Source: Saccharopolyspora galaxeae (GTDB taxonomy: Bacteria > Actinomycetota > Actinomycetes > Mycobacteriales > Pseudonocardiaceae). Taken from it: a DNA stretch of 64,000 nt. A model generated the notes under the pieces. The model was given only the letters and a program-made list of their open reading frames with translations. It searched no databases and had not been told where the DNA came from. Numbering within the stretch: position 1 is the first letter of the stretch; the number at the start of each line of letters is the position of its first letter. Made by a program: the position numbers and the translations under genes. Location: NCBI RefSeq assembly GCF_016526145.1, contig NZ_JADDUE010000007.1:310001-374000 (forward strand). Reading direction: 5' to 3'. Below, in pieces: positions 55,647 through 63,856 of this stretch.

Positions 55647-57152
55647 GTGCTGTCGCTGATCGTGTTCCTGCCGCTGGCGGCCGCGGCGATCCTCGCCGCG
55701 GTGCCCGCCTCGGCCGGGCGGCGGGTGTTCGTGTGGAGCTGGATCGGGATCACCGCAGCCGATTTCGCCTTGGTCGTGGCGGCCTGGATCGGCTACGAAG
55801 CCGGGACCGGACTCGCGTATGAGGAGAATCTGCGGTGGATTCCCAGCGCCGGAGTCGGTTACCACGTCGGTCTCGACGGGCTCTCGCTGCCGCTGGTGGC
55901 GATGACCGCACTGCTGTTCTTGGCCTGCGCGGTCCATTCGCTGCGGCACACGCAGCGGATCAAGAGCTTCGCGCTGCTGTTCCTTTTCCTGCAGACGGTG
56001 AGCATGGGATTGTTCACCGCGCTCGATTTGATCCTGTTCTTCGTCTACTTCGATCTGTCCATTGTGGGCATGTACTTCGTCATCGCCGGGTGGGGGCACG
56101 GCAACGCCCGCGAGTCGGCGTTGAAGTTCTTCCTCTACACCTTCATCGGCTCGCTGGCGCTGTTGCTGGGGTTCATCGGCCTGTACCTGGCCGCCGAGCC
56201 GCACACCTTCGACCTCGTCGCCCTCGCCCGTGCGAACCCGTTGGCGGGCAGGGGTGTCTTCGGCGGGCTGGTGCTGCTCGCGATCAGCATCGGTCTCGCG
56301 GTCAAAACCCCGACCGTGCCGCTGCACACCTGGCTCCCGCCGGCCCACACTGACGCTCCGGCTGCCGGGTCAGCGATCCTGGCCGGGGTGTTGCTGAAGA
56401 TGGGCACCTACGGTTTCGTCCGCATCGCAATGCCGCTGCTGCCCGGAACATGGCGGCACTACGCGGCGGTCGTCGTCATCATCGGCGTGGTCTCGGTGCT
56501 CTACGGCGCGCTCGTCGCACTGGCCCAAGAAAACTTCAAGCGGATGGTGGCCTACACCTCGGTCAACCACATGGGCTACATCGTTCTCGCTGTCGGTGCC
56601 GCCGGCATTCTCGCCGGGAGTGACGGGCAAGCCCGCTCGTTGGCCGTGACCGGGGCGGTGACCCAGATGGTCAGCCACGGTCTGCTCACCGCCGCGCTGT
56701 TCCTGCTCGCCGGGGTCTTCTACGACCGCAGCCGCACCTACGACATGGGCGCCTACTCCGGTTTGGCCGCTCCAGCACCGGTCTTCGCGGGTGTCACCGC
56801 GCTGGTCGCCTTCGCCTCTTTCGGCCTGCCCGGCTTCTCCGGGTTCATCGCTGAGTTCCAGATCTTCACCGGAAGCCTCGCTTCAGCCACCGTGGCCACC
56901 GCGTTGGCGCTGCTCGGCATCCTGATCACGGCCGGACTGTTCCTGCGGGTCGTGCACCGGATCTTCCTCGGGGAGCTGCGGGTGCCCGATTCCCCTGGCG
57001 CGGCCCGCGAGTTCACCGATCTGCGAGTCAGCGAAACCACGGCGATCGTGCCTCTGCTGGCGCTGGCCGTTGTCATCGGCGTGCTGCCGCGGTTTCTCCT
57101 CGACGTGATCGAACCCGCCTCGACGACGCTGATCGGTCTGGTCAGCCGATGA
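55647..57152 (+). CDS. nuoM: NuoM-like antiporter subunit
   Basis: 501 residues from GTG 55647. Fourteen helices. The TM5 acid is Asp rather than Glu (Val-Tyr-Phe-Asp-Leu). The TM7 Lys is present in Val-Lys-Thr-Pro-Thr-Val-Pro-Leu-His-Thr-Trp-Leu-Pro, followed by Pro-Ala-His-Thr-Asp where Asp-Ala-His-Thr-Glu is usual. TM8 Lys (Asn-Phe-Lys-Arg-Met) and TM12 Glu (Ile-Ala-Glu-Phe) are kept. Stop overlaps nuoN. Confidence 0.9.
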   Translation: MLSLIVFLPLAAAAILAAVPASAGRRVFVWSWIGITAADFALVVAAWIGYEAGTGLAYEENLRWIPSAGVGYHVGLDGLSLPLVAMTALLFLACAVHSLRHTQRIKSFALLFLFLQTVSMGLFTALDLILFFVYFDLSIVGMYFVIAGWGHGNARESALKFFLYTFIGSLALLLGFIGLYLAAEPHTFDLVALARANPLAGRGVFGGLVLLAISIGLAVKTPTVPLHTWLPPAHTDAPAAGSAILAGVLLKMGTYGFVRIAMPLLPGTWRHYAAVVVIIGVVSVLYGALVALAQENFKRMVAYTSVNHMGYIVLAVGAAGILAGSDGQARSLAVTGAVTQMVSHGLLTAALFLLAGVFYDRSRTYDMGAYSGLAAPAPVFAGVTALVAFASFGLPGFSGFIAEFQIFTGSLASATVATALALLGILITAGLFLRVVHRIFLGELRVPDSPGAAREFTDLRVSETTAIVPLLALAVVIGVLPRFLLDVIEPASTTLIGLVSR

Positions 57153-58573
57153 CCATGAACGAGAACCCCGCCGCGCTGATCCCCGAACTCGCGCTCGTCG
57201 CCGGAGCCGTGCTGGGTCTGCTGCTGGGCTCCTGGCTGCCACGGCATCGGCAGTGGCTCGTGCGCGTGCTTGCGGGCACCGCGTGCGTCGTCGGCCTGGT
57301 TGCCACCGTCATCGCAATGCGCACAGCCCCCGAAACGGTCTTCGGTGACAGCTTCGCCGTCGACACCGCCACCAACGCGGCCCGATTCATCGTGCTGGCC
57401 GCCACCCTGCTCACGCTGTGTTTGTCGATCGACACCGTCGACTCCCACCATCGGGAAACCGAGTTCTACGCCTTGGTGCAACTGGGCGCACTCGGCACGA
57501 TCATGCTCGTCGGCGCACTCGACCTGCTGCTGCTCGTGGCCGCCTACCTCCTCGCTTCCTTGCCGCTGTACGCGCTGGCCGGGTTCGGCAAGGATGCGCC
57601 GGGCACCGAGGCTGCATTGAAGTACTATCTCATGGGCGTCTTGTTCGGCGTCCTCATGCTCGCCGGGACCACCGTCCTCTACGGCACCGGCGGAGCCACC
57701 GACTACGCCACGCTCGCCCGCACACTGCCCGACACCTCCCGTGCCGCGGTCGCGATCGGCGTGCTCGCCGTCCTCGCCGGGCTGCTGTTCAAAATCGGCG
57801 GCGTGCCCGCGCACTTCTGGGTTCCCGACGTCACCGACGGCGCCACGACACCCGTCGCCGCGTTCGTCACCACAGTGCCCAAGATCGGTGGCCTAGCCGC
57901 CGCCTACCGGCTCGTCGTCGAGGCACTGCCCGCGGTGAGCCTCGACTGGCCCCTGTTGATCGCGATCCTGGCCACCGCATCGATGACACTGGGAAACCTC
58001 GCCGCGTTCTTCCAGGAGAATGTCCGCCGCCTGCTGGCCTACTCCACGATCAGCCAAGTCGGCTACGTTCTCATGGCCGTTGCGGTCGCCACCCGCAGCA
58101 GTCTCGCCCTGCCCGCCCTGCTGTTCTACCTAGCCGCCTACACCGTGACCAACCTCGGCGCGTTCGCCGTCGTCGCCGAACTCCCCGACGCGAGACGACT
58201 CGCCGACTACCGCGGCTTGGCCAGGCGGCATCCCGGATTAGCCGCCGTCCTCGTCGTGTGCCTGCTCGGCCTGGTCGGAACCCCGCCCACCGCGGTGTTC
58301 CTCGGCAAACTCGTCGTGTTCACCGCCACGATCAACGGTGACCTCGCGTGGCTGGCGGTCGTCGCGGTCATCAACACCGTCGCCAGCCTCTTCTACTACC
58401 TGCGCTGGATCGCCCCAGCTCTGTTCACCGCCCCCGACCGCGAGCACGACACGCTCGTTCCGGCCGGACGGTTCGCAGCGCTCGGCGCCTACACCGCCGG
58501 AACAGCCTCCCTCGCCCTCGGCCTCGCAGGAGGACTCGTGCTCCCCCTCGGTGCCGGACCCTTGCTGCCGTAG
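57149..58573 (+). CDS. nuoN: NuoN-like antiporter subunit lacking the TM5 glutamate
   Basis: 474 residues, ATG overlapping nuoM as ATGA. The TM7 Lys (Leu-Phe-Lys-Ile-Gly-Gly-Val-Pro-Ala-His-Phe-Trp) and later Lys are kept. The TM5 segment, normally Glu-Leu-x-Ser-Leu-Pro, reads Tyr-Leu-Leu-Ala-Ser-Leu-Pro, so the conserved Glu is lost. Last gene of the operon, followed by a long hairpin. Confidence 0.9.
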   Translation: MTMNENPAALIPELALVAGAVLGLLLGSWLPRHRQWLVRVLAGTACVVGLVATVIAMRTAPETVFGDSFAVDTATNAARFIVLAATLLTLCLSIDTVDSHHRETEFYALVQLGALGTIMLVGALDLLLLVAAYLLASLPLYALAGFGKDAPGTEAALKYYLMGVLFGVLMLAGTTVLYGTGGATDYATLARTLPDTSRAAVAIGVLAVLAGLLFKIGGVPAHFWVPDVTDGATTPVAAFVTTVPKIGGLAAAYRLVVEALPAVSLDWPLLIAILATASMTLGNLAAFFQENVRRLLAYSTISQVGYVLMAVAVATRSSLALPALLFYLAAYTVTNLGAFAVVAELPDARRLADYRGLARRHPGLAAVLVVCLLGLVGTPPTAVFLGKLVVFTATINGDLAWLAVVAVINTVASLFYYLRWIAPALFTAPDREHDTLVPAGRFAALGAYTAGTASLALGLAGGLVLPLGAGPLLP

Positions 58574-58604
58574 GCAAACGCGACGAGGACTTCGGCTTTT
58601 GGCG

Positions 58605-58642
58605 GCTGTCCCGCCGAACCTTGGTCGGTTCGGCGGGACAGC
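58605..58642 (+). terminator. Long stem-loop after the nuo-like operon
   Basis: Perfect 16-base arms (58605-58620 and 58627-58642) around a six-base loop, 31 bases after the nuoN stop. A strong terminator that separates the operon from the convergent MFS gene. Confidence 0.85.
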
Positions 58643-58891
58643 GGAGCGGAGGTCGGCAGTCTCGGTCGAGTCGATCCCAGCCAGCCTGGTGGTACTCGTT
58701 GCAAGCCGTGCATGAACCACTACCCGGGAGGTCAACGTCCACGGCCGGACGCTGATGCGGCAGCACGATCACGGTGTCCGTGCGCGGGCCCGGAGGTGGC
58801 GGTCAAGCGTCGGCGCAGGATGCGGTTCGCCGCGTGCGGTGGCCAAGCCCGCAGCAGCCAACCGGTCCCGAACTGAGGGCCCGGCGTGGTG
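58643..58891. other. Intergenic region between convergent operons
   Basis: No supported gene and no other clear repeat. Confidence 0.35.
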
Positions 58892-60328
58892 CTAAGCGCG
58901 GTTGCCAGGATCCGGGTGAGTCGCGAAGGTCCTTTCAGCCCTGTGTGCCGTACTCGCGGGTTGGGTGGGACTCGGCAGCTGGCCGCTGAGCGTTCTCGGT
59001 AAGGGGTGGAGGGGGAGGGTGCGCGCGGCCGGGGGTTCGAGTTCGCCGCTCATCCGACAGCGGATTTCGGGTTGGTCGCGATGGTGCGGCCTGGCTTCGT
59101 CCCGGTGCCGGTGAGCGTGCTCGTTCCGGAGTGCGCGCAGGCAGCACAGGCTCGCCACCGCACACACCGTCCCCATCAACGCGATCGAGGCTGGGGTGGG
59201 CAAGACGATGGCCATGGGGCCTGCGAGCAGTGGGCCGGCTGATTGGCCCGCGAGCAGGAAGCTGTTGGCCATGCCCACGTAACCGCTGCGGCGTTCCTCC
59301 GGGGCGTGCCGGCTGAAGTGGAAGAACAGCGACTGGGCCAGGGCGGCGAAGCTGGCCCCTTGCGCGAGTCGCAGCACGACCAACCCGGCCATGCCGAGCG
59401 GCAGCGCTTGGGCGGCGATGCTCACCGCGCACACTGCTGCGGCGATGGCCAGAGCACGGACGGGCTGTTGGGCCCGGTCGTTGTGCCGTCCCCACCAGAA
59501 CGAGGCGATCAGCGTCGCTGCCCACGTCAGGGACTGGAAGATCCCCACCCACAGGCCGGCCTGTCCGGGCGGAAAGCCTTGCTGCACGTGCTCGGCGAAG
59601 ACCGGGATCAGTCCGTAGACGCCGAAGTAGGCCGCGACCGCGGCCACCGCCAGCGGTGCCGCGCCGGGGACCTCCCAGAAGCCTGCCGGCCGGGAGCGCC
59701 CGTGCGGTGTGGTCGCACGGCGCTTGGGAGTCGGCTCTGACTGGCCCGCGTGAGGATCGCGGAGCCCGAGTGCGCAGGCACCCGCGAGCAGAGCCGCGAT
59801 GACCGCGATGGCGATCATGAGCACGGTGAGCTGGCCTGCGCCGATGAGGGCACCGCCGAGCACGGGGCCGGTCAGCGAGCCGGCGGCGGTGGCGCTAAAC
59901 GATTTGCCGAGCGCGGAACCCCGCTTGTTGCCCGGCCCGGCTGCTCCGGCGAAGGCTTGGGCAGCTTCGACGACCCCGCCGAGACTGCCTTGCAGCAATC
60001 GTCCCACGACCAGCATGATCGGGTTGCCCGCCACCGCCATGACCAGCATCGACAAGGCGAGTCCGACAAGGGCGCGCACGACCATCCAGTGCCGCCCGAT
60101 CCGGTCGCCGAGGCGACCCCACAGCGGGGTCGCCACGGTCAGCGCCAGCGCAGGCGCCGCGATCGCCACGCCCGCCCACGTTTGGATCTCGGCGGTGCCG
60201 CGCACGCCCATGCCCTGCACGTAGAAGGGCATGATCGGCACCAGCATCATCAACCCCGCGGTGTTGATGAACTGGCTGGCCCACAACAGCACGAGGTTGC
60301 GTTGTTGCACACGGTCCGGAGTGCTCAC
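58892..60328 (-). CDS. MFS drug or siderophore-type exporter coupled to sbnA
   Basis: 478 residues from GTG 60328, overlapping the sbnA-like stop as GTGA. Twelve helices in ~10-395 with Gly-Arg-Leu-Gly-Asp-Arg-Ile-Gly-Arg after TM2, typical of DHA1-type exporters. The C-terminal ~80 residues are a polar His/Arg/Pro-rich tail. In staphyloferrin B loci an MFS protein exports a product made from SbnA-derived diaminopropionate; the coupling here hints at export of a small amino-acid-derived metabolite. Confidence 0.8.
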   Translation of the reverse strand: MSTPDRVQQRNLVLLWASQFINTAGLMMLVPIMPFYVQGMGVRGTAEIQTWAGVAIAAPALALTVATPLWGRLGDRIGRHWMVVRALVGLALSMLVMAVAGNPIMLVVGRLLQGSLGGVVEAAQAFAGAAGPGNKRGSALGKSFSATAAGSLTGPVLGGALIGAGQLTVLMIAIAVIAALLAGACALGLRDPHAGQSEPTPKRRATTPHGRSRPAGFWEVPGAAPLAVAAVAAYFGVYGLIPVFAEHVQQGFPPGQAGLWVGIFQSLTWAATLIASFWWGRHNDRAQQPVRALAIAAAVCAVSIAAQALPLGMAGLVVLRLAQGASFAALAQSLFFHFSRHAPEERRSGYVGMANSFLLAGQSAGPLLAGPMAIVLPTPASIALMGTVCAVASLCCLRALRNEHAHRHRDEARPHHRDQPEIRCRMSGELEPPAARTLPLHPLPRTLSGQLPSPTQPASTAHRAERTFATHPDPGNRA

Positions 60329-61305
60329 GGGGCCTCCGCCAGATCGCCTCGGGTAACCTCGTCCTTCAGGTTCTCGGCCCACGCGTCGTCGTAGACCGTG
60401 TCGAGGTAGCGTTCGCCACGGTCGGGCAGCAGCGTGACCACCCGCGCTGGGCCGGGCAGGCGTTCGATGAGGCCGTCGAGCGCTGAGATGACCGCTCCGG
60501 AGGAGCCGCCGGCCAAGATTCCTTCGGTTTCGACCAACCTCCGGCAGCCCGAGGTCGACGCCAGATCCGCGACGTGGACGACCTCGTCGATCTCGGCCGG
60601 GTTGAAGATCTCCGGTACGCGACTGGCACCGAACCCGGGGATGCGCCGCTTCTGCGGCGGACTACCGAAGATCACCGAGCCCACCGCATCAACGGCCACG
60701 ACCCGCAGCTCGGGGTGCGACTCGCGCAGTCGCCGGGCGGTGCCTTGCAGCGAACCGGTCGTGGACACCGGCCCGACCAGGTAGTCGATCGGCCCGTGCA
60801 CCTGCTGCAGCAGCTCGGTGCCGACCGTGTCGTAGTACGCCTTCCAGTTGCGCTCGTTGGCGTACTGGTTGATCCAGACCACCTCGGGGTCGGTTTCGGC
60901 GTAGCTCTGGGCACGACGCACGCGGGTGTGCAGGTAGCCACCCGCCTCGTCGGGCTCGGTCACCATGTCCACGTCGGCGCCGAACAGATCCAACAGCCGC
61001 AAGTTCGTCGCGGAGGTGTTGGGATCGACCACCGCGGTGAACGCCAGCCCGTGCATCCGGGCGGCCACGGCCAAGGCCACTCCGAGGTTGCCCGAGGTGC
61101 TTTCCACCAGTCGCATCCCCGGTCGCAGTGCGCCGTCGCGCACGCCCTGCTCAACGATGTAGCGCGCAGGCCGATCCTTCATGCTTCCGCACGGATTGAG
61201 CATCTCGAGCTTGGCCAACACCTCCACGTCGCGGTGCGGAAAGCAGCGCCGCAACCGCACCAGTGGGGTCGAACCGACAGCGTCCAGAACAGATTCGTAT
61301 GCCAC
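60325..61305 (-). CDS. sbnA: SbnA-like PLP-dependent synthase (2,3-diaminopropionate pathway)
   Basis: 326 residues. A cysteine-synthase-fold enzyme with PLP Lys in Ser-Met-Lys-Asp-Arg-Pro near residue 43, phosphate loop Thr-Ser-Gly-Asn-Leu-Gly and the SbnA-type segment Gly-Ser-Val-Ile-Phe-Gly-Ser-Pro-Pro. SbnA joins O-phosphoserine and glutamate to make ACEGA, which SbnB then splits to L-2,3-diaminopropionate. No SbnB gene lies in the window: only an MFS gene follows. Either SbnB is elsewhere or the product differs; a cysteine synthase role is less likely given the motif. Confidence 0.82.
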   Translation of the reverse strand: MAYESVLDAVGSTPLVRLRRCFPHRDVEVLAKLEMLNPCGSMKDRPARYIVEQGVRDGALRPGMRLVESTSGNLGVALAVAARMHGLAFTAVVDPNTSATNLRLLDLFGADVDMVTEPDEAGGYLHTRVRRAQSYAETDPEVVWINQYANERNWKAYYDTVGTELLQQVHGPIDYLVGPVSTTGSLQGTARRLRESHPELRVVAVDAVGSVIFGSPPQKRRIPGFGASRVPEIFNPAEIDEVVHVADLASTSGCRRLVETEGILAGGSSGAVISALDGLIERLPGPARVVTLLPDRGERYLDTVYDDAWAENLKDEVTRGDLAEAP

Positions 61306-61528
61306 AACAACCTCCCGGCCGCGCCACGCACGGGCGCCGCCGTATCCACGTCAACGAGACCGACCGCCATCGCCGGGCGGACGGTGAACAAAGAAGGAAC
61401 TCCGCCGCACACCGCGCTGCACGCGGCCGCTATCAGCGAAAACGTCGGCGGACCGAAGAACAGGAAACGATGCCGATCAGGAAATGTTCAGCCTGAGTTC
61501 AGGAAGGCATCAGCCTGCGAAACGTGAA
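61306..61528. other. Region upstream of sbnA, no supported gene
   Basis: I see no convincing Zur or iron box, though the stretch is AT-richer than its surroundings. Confidence 0.3.
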
Positions 61529-61981
61529 TCAGGTTCGCGACACACCGAGGGTGAGCAACAACGAAAAACCGGAAAGGCGACCAGGTGGTCGCGTGGACCA
61601 CCACCGAGCACGTGCCTGCCTATCAAGAAGCGTGGCGCCCACCGCAGCGACCAGCAGTGCCGCAGGAAGCCCCGGGAACATGCCCTGCAGCGGCTTCACC
61701 ACGTCCACGAAGTGCGTGCTCGTGGCGTGACACACCGGCGCCGAGTGGTGGTGGTGCTCGGAGTGGCCATCCTGCGGTGTGCTCGACGCCGACGCGGAAT
61801 CACCGGTTTGTCCCGGCGCCATTGGCTGGGCCGTGGCCGCAGAAACGCTCTCCGGGCCCGACAGTGCCGCTGCCGTCACATGCGAGTGGTGCAGCGGAAG
61901 GATGCACAGCAGGAAAGCTGAAAGAGCAAACATCGCCAGGAACGCGGTGCGCCCGCGTTGGGGGCTGATTGCTCTCCGCAT
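61529..61981 (-). CDS. Small His-rich membrane or secreted protein
   Basis: About 150 residues from ATG 61981 (ATG 62035 and 62026 are alternatives; none has a clear ribosome site). An N-terminal helix (Leu-Ala-Met-Phe-Ala-Leu-Ser-Ala-Phe-Leu-Leu) leads to Leu-His-His-Ser-His, then Gly-His-Ser-Glu-His-His-His-His and Cys-His, a second helix and a basic tail. The layout is like the DUF6153-type protein at 45878. A metal-related role is possible. Confidence 0.45.
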   Translation of the reverse strand: MRRAISPQRGRTAFLAMFALSAFLLCILPLHHSHVTAAALSGPESVSAATAQPMAPGQTGDSASASSTPQDGHSEHHHHSAPVCHATSTHFVDVVKPLQGMFPGLPAALLVAAVGATLLDRQARARWWSTRPPGRLSGFSLLLTLGVSRT

Positions 61982-62349
61982 GGCCCCCACTCTAGCCAAA
62001 GCCGGTTCGGGATCGGCTACCGGCATGGGACTCATCACGCCGCGAAGTAGCGGCGTGGAACGGCGTCTTCTCGGAAAGAAGCGCTCGGTCGGCTCACCGC
62101 GCCACCGTGTCGTGCAAGCTTCCTTCCGCGATGTGTTCGAGCGACCGCGGGTAACGGCGATGCGGTGGTACAAATCGCAACGGCGCGCGTGCCGTCATGC
62201 TCGTCACGCTGGGCGCGAGGGCGGTGCCGAGCTTGGCGCCTACACCGCGTAACTACGAAGCGGGATGCCACTGGCCGAACGAACGCACGGATAGAACACT
62301 GCCCCGAGTCGATTCCCAGTGCCGCCGACCATCCGTCGAAGCAGCATGT
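61982..62349. other. Intergenic region, no supported gene
   Basis: Open frames on both strands lack family features. The region may hold the promoter of the His-rich gene. Confidence 0.3.
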
Positions 62350-62389
62350 GTGCAGCCCCGCCGCTTCGCGCATGGAGGCGGGGCTGCAC
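62350..62389 (-). terminator. Perfect 13-bp stem terminator after the aminotransferase gene
   Basis: Arms 62350-62362 and 62377-62389 are perfectly complementary with a 14-base loop, 40 bases past the stop of the minus-strand gene. Confidence 0.75.
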
Positions 62390-62429
62390 GGCTCGGGTCA
62401 GGCAAGCGCCGGGGCGGGGCCGCCCGTGT

Positions 62430-63749
62430 TCATGTGCGGAACCGGTCGGCTGTCTCGCGCAGGGCCGATCCGAAGCGGTCGACGTGATCGAGCGTGGTGA
62501 ACAGCGCGGGGGTCACGCGCACGCAACTACCGCGAGCGGGGCCTTCCCGCGCGACGGTGAAGATTCTGTGTTTGTCGAACAGGTACTTGGCGATGGCCTC
62601 GTTGTCTTCTTTGCTCGTCCGTCCGGCGATGCGGAAGCTGGTGATGGCGCCGTACATCGACGGCTCTTGGGGAGTGAGGATCTGAATGTCGGTGCGGTCG
62701 GCGACGGCCGAGACCCAGCGGTCGCGAAGATACCGCAGCCGCGCCTGCTTGACCGTACTGCCCAGCGCCTGATGAAAGTCCAATGCGGTGGGTACCGATA
62801 ACATGCCTGCGACGTCGCGGGTCCCTGAGACGACCCTTGAGCGGATGTCGGTTTCGGGATGGGATTCGTCGGCGAATGTGCGGTCGATCGCGTCGAGTCG
62901 TGTCCGCCTGATGTAGAGGAACCCCGTGCCCAACGGGGCTCCGATCCACTTGTGCAGGGAAAATCCGGCGAAGTCGGCGTCGAGGTCGTTGATGGTGAAG
63001 TCCAATTGCCCCCACGAGTGCGCCGCGTCGAGGATGACGTCCACGCCATGGGCGCGTGCCATGGCGATGATCTCGCGGGCGGGGGTGGCGAGTCCCGTCC
63101 GGTTGTTGACATGGGACAAGAGAAGAAGTTTGACGGTCGGGTGGTTGCGCAGCGCTGCGGCGTAGGTGTCGAGAACGGCTTGCTGTGTCGCCGGTTCGGG
63201 CAGCGCGATGGGAACGACCTCGACCCCGCGCCTGTCGCGCAGCCAATCCATGGCATCGACCATGTCCGGGTAGTCCAGGTCGGCGTACATGACCGAGTCT
63301 CCTGGGTGAAGCTGGTTGTAGCCCGAGATGAGGTTTTGCAGCGCTTCGGTGCCGCTCTGCGTGAGTGCGATCTCTTCCGTGCGGGCCCCGACCAGCGAGG
63401 CGATCCGTTCCCGGATCTGTTCGGATTCGGGTTTGTACGTTTTGCGCAGCAGGTGCGAGTTCTGCTCGTTCAACCGGTCAACGTTGTTGTGGAAAGCCCG
63501 CCGAACAGGGTCGGGCATGATGCCGTAGTACCCGTTTTCCAAGTTGACGAAGTCGTCAGTGAGCGTGTACTGCTGCGCGACCGACTTCCAGAAGCTTTCG
63601 TCTGCGGCGGTTTGAGCGGGATCTTTCCCTTGGGGAAGCGTCATCGAGGCCAATTCGGTCCGCGGTGTTGCGGCGCAGGCCGAGGTTGCGCCTGCGACTG
63701 AAGCCAGTGCTCCCATGGTGGCGAACAGGTGGCGGCGGGGGATTGCCAT
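62430..63749 (-). CDS. Exported class V PLP aminotransferase (isopenicillin N epimerase-like)
   Basis: 439 residues. The N-terminus has a Tat-like Arg-Arg-His-Leu-Phe followed by a helix and Thr-Ser-Ala-Cys near residue 24, a possible lipobox. Mature class V fold: Thr-Gln-Ser-Gly-Thr-Glu-Ala near residue 130, Asp-Ala-Ala-His-Ser-Trp-Gly near residue 240 and the PLP Lys in Ser-Leu-His-Lys-Trp near residue 265. Family members epimerise isopenicillin N, desulfurate cysteine or cleave ergothioneine. Tat export would explain a cofactor enzyme folded before crossing the membrane. Confidence 0.85.
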   Translation of the reverse strand: MAIPRRHLFATMGALASVAGATSACAATPRTELASMTLPQGKDPAQTAADESFWKSVAQQYTLTDDFVNLENGYYGIMPDPVRRAFHNNVDRLNEQNSHLLRKTYKPESEQIRERIASLVGARTEEIALTQSGTEALQNLISGYNQLHPGDSVMYADLDYPDMVDAMDWLRDRRGVEVVPIALPEPATQQAVLDTYAAALRNHPTVKLLLLSHVNNRTGLATPAREIIAMARAHGVDVILDAAHSWGQLDFTINDLDADFAGFSLHKWIGAPLGTGFLYIRRTRLDAIDRTFADESHPETDIRSRVVSGTRDVAGMLSVPTALDFHQALGSTVKQARLRYLRDRWVSAVADRTDIQILTPQEPSMYGAITSFRIAGRTSKEDNEAIAKYLFDKHRIFTVAREGPARGSCVRVTPALFTTLDHVDRFGSALRETADRFRT

Positions 63750-63856
63750 GGTGGTTCTCCGATTCGGGTGTGGGGTTGGGCGGTCTTGATGGGCCGAGGC
63801 CAGGTCACGGCCGGTCGCTGTGTGACCGTGGGCGGGTGCTGGCTGATTGCGCGCCG

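Noticed and set aside
50400-58573. Mrp-type multisubunit antiporter or DAB-type CO2 uptake system
   Set aside because: NuoA, NuoH, NuoJ and a NuoB/D-like gene are present; no MrpE/F/G and no DUF2309 partner.
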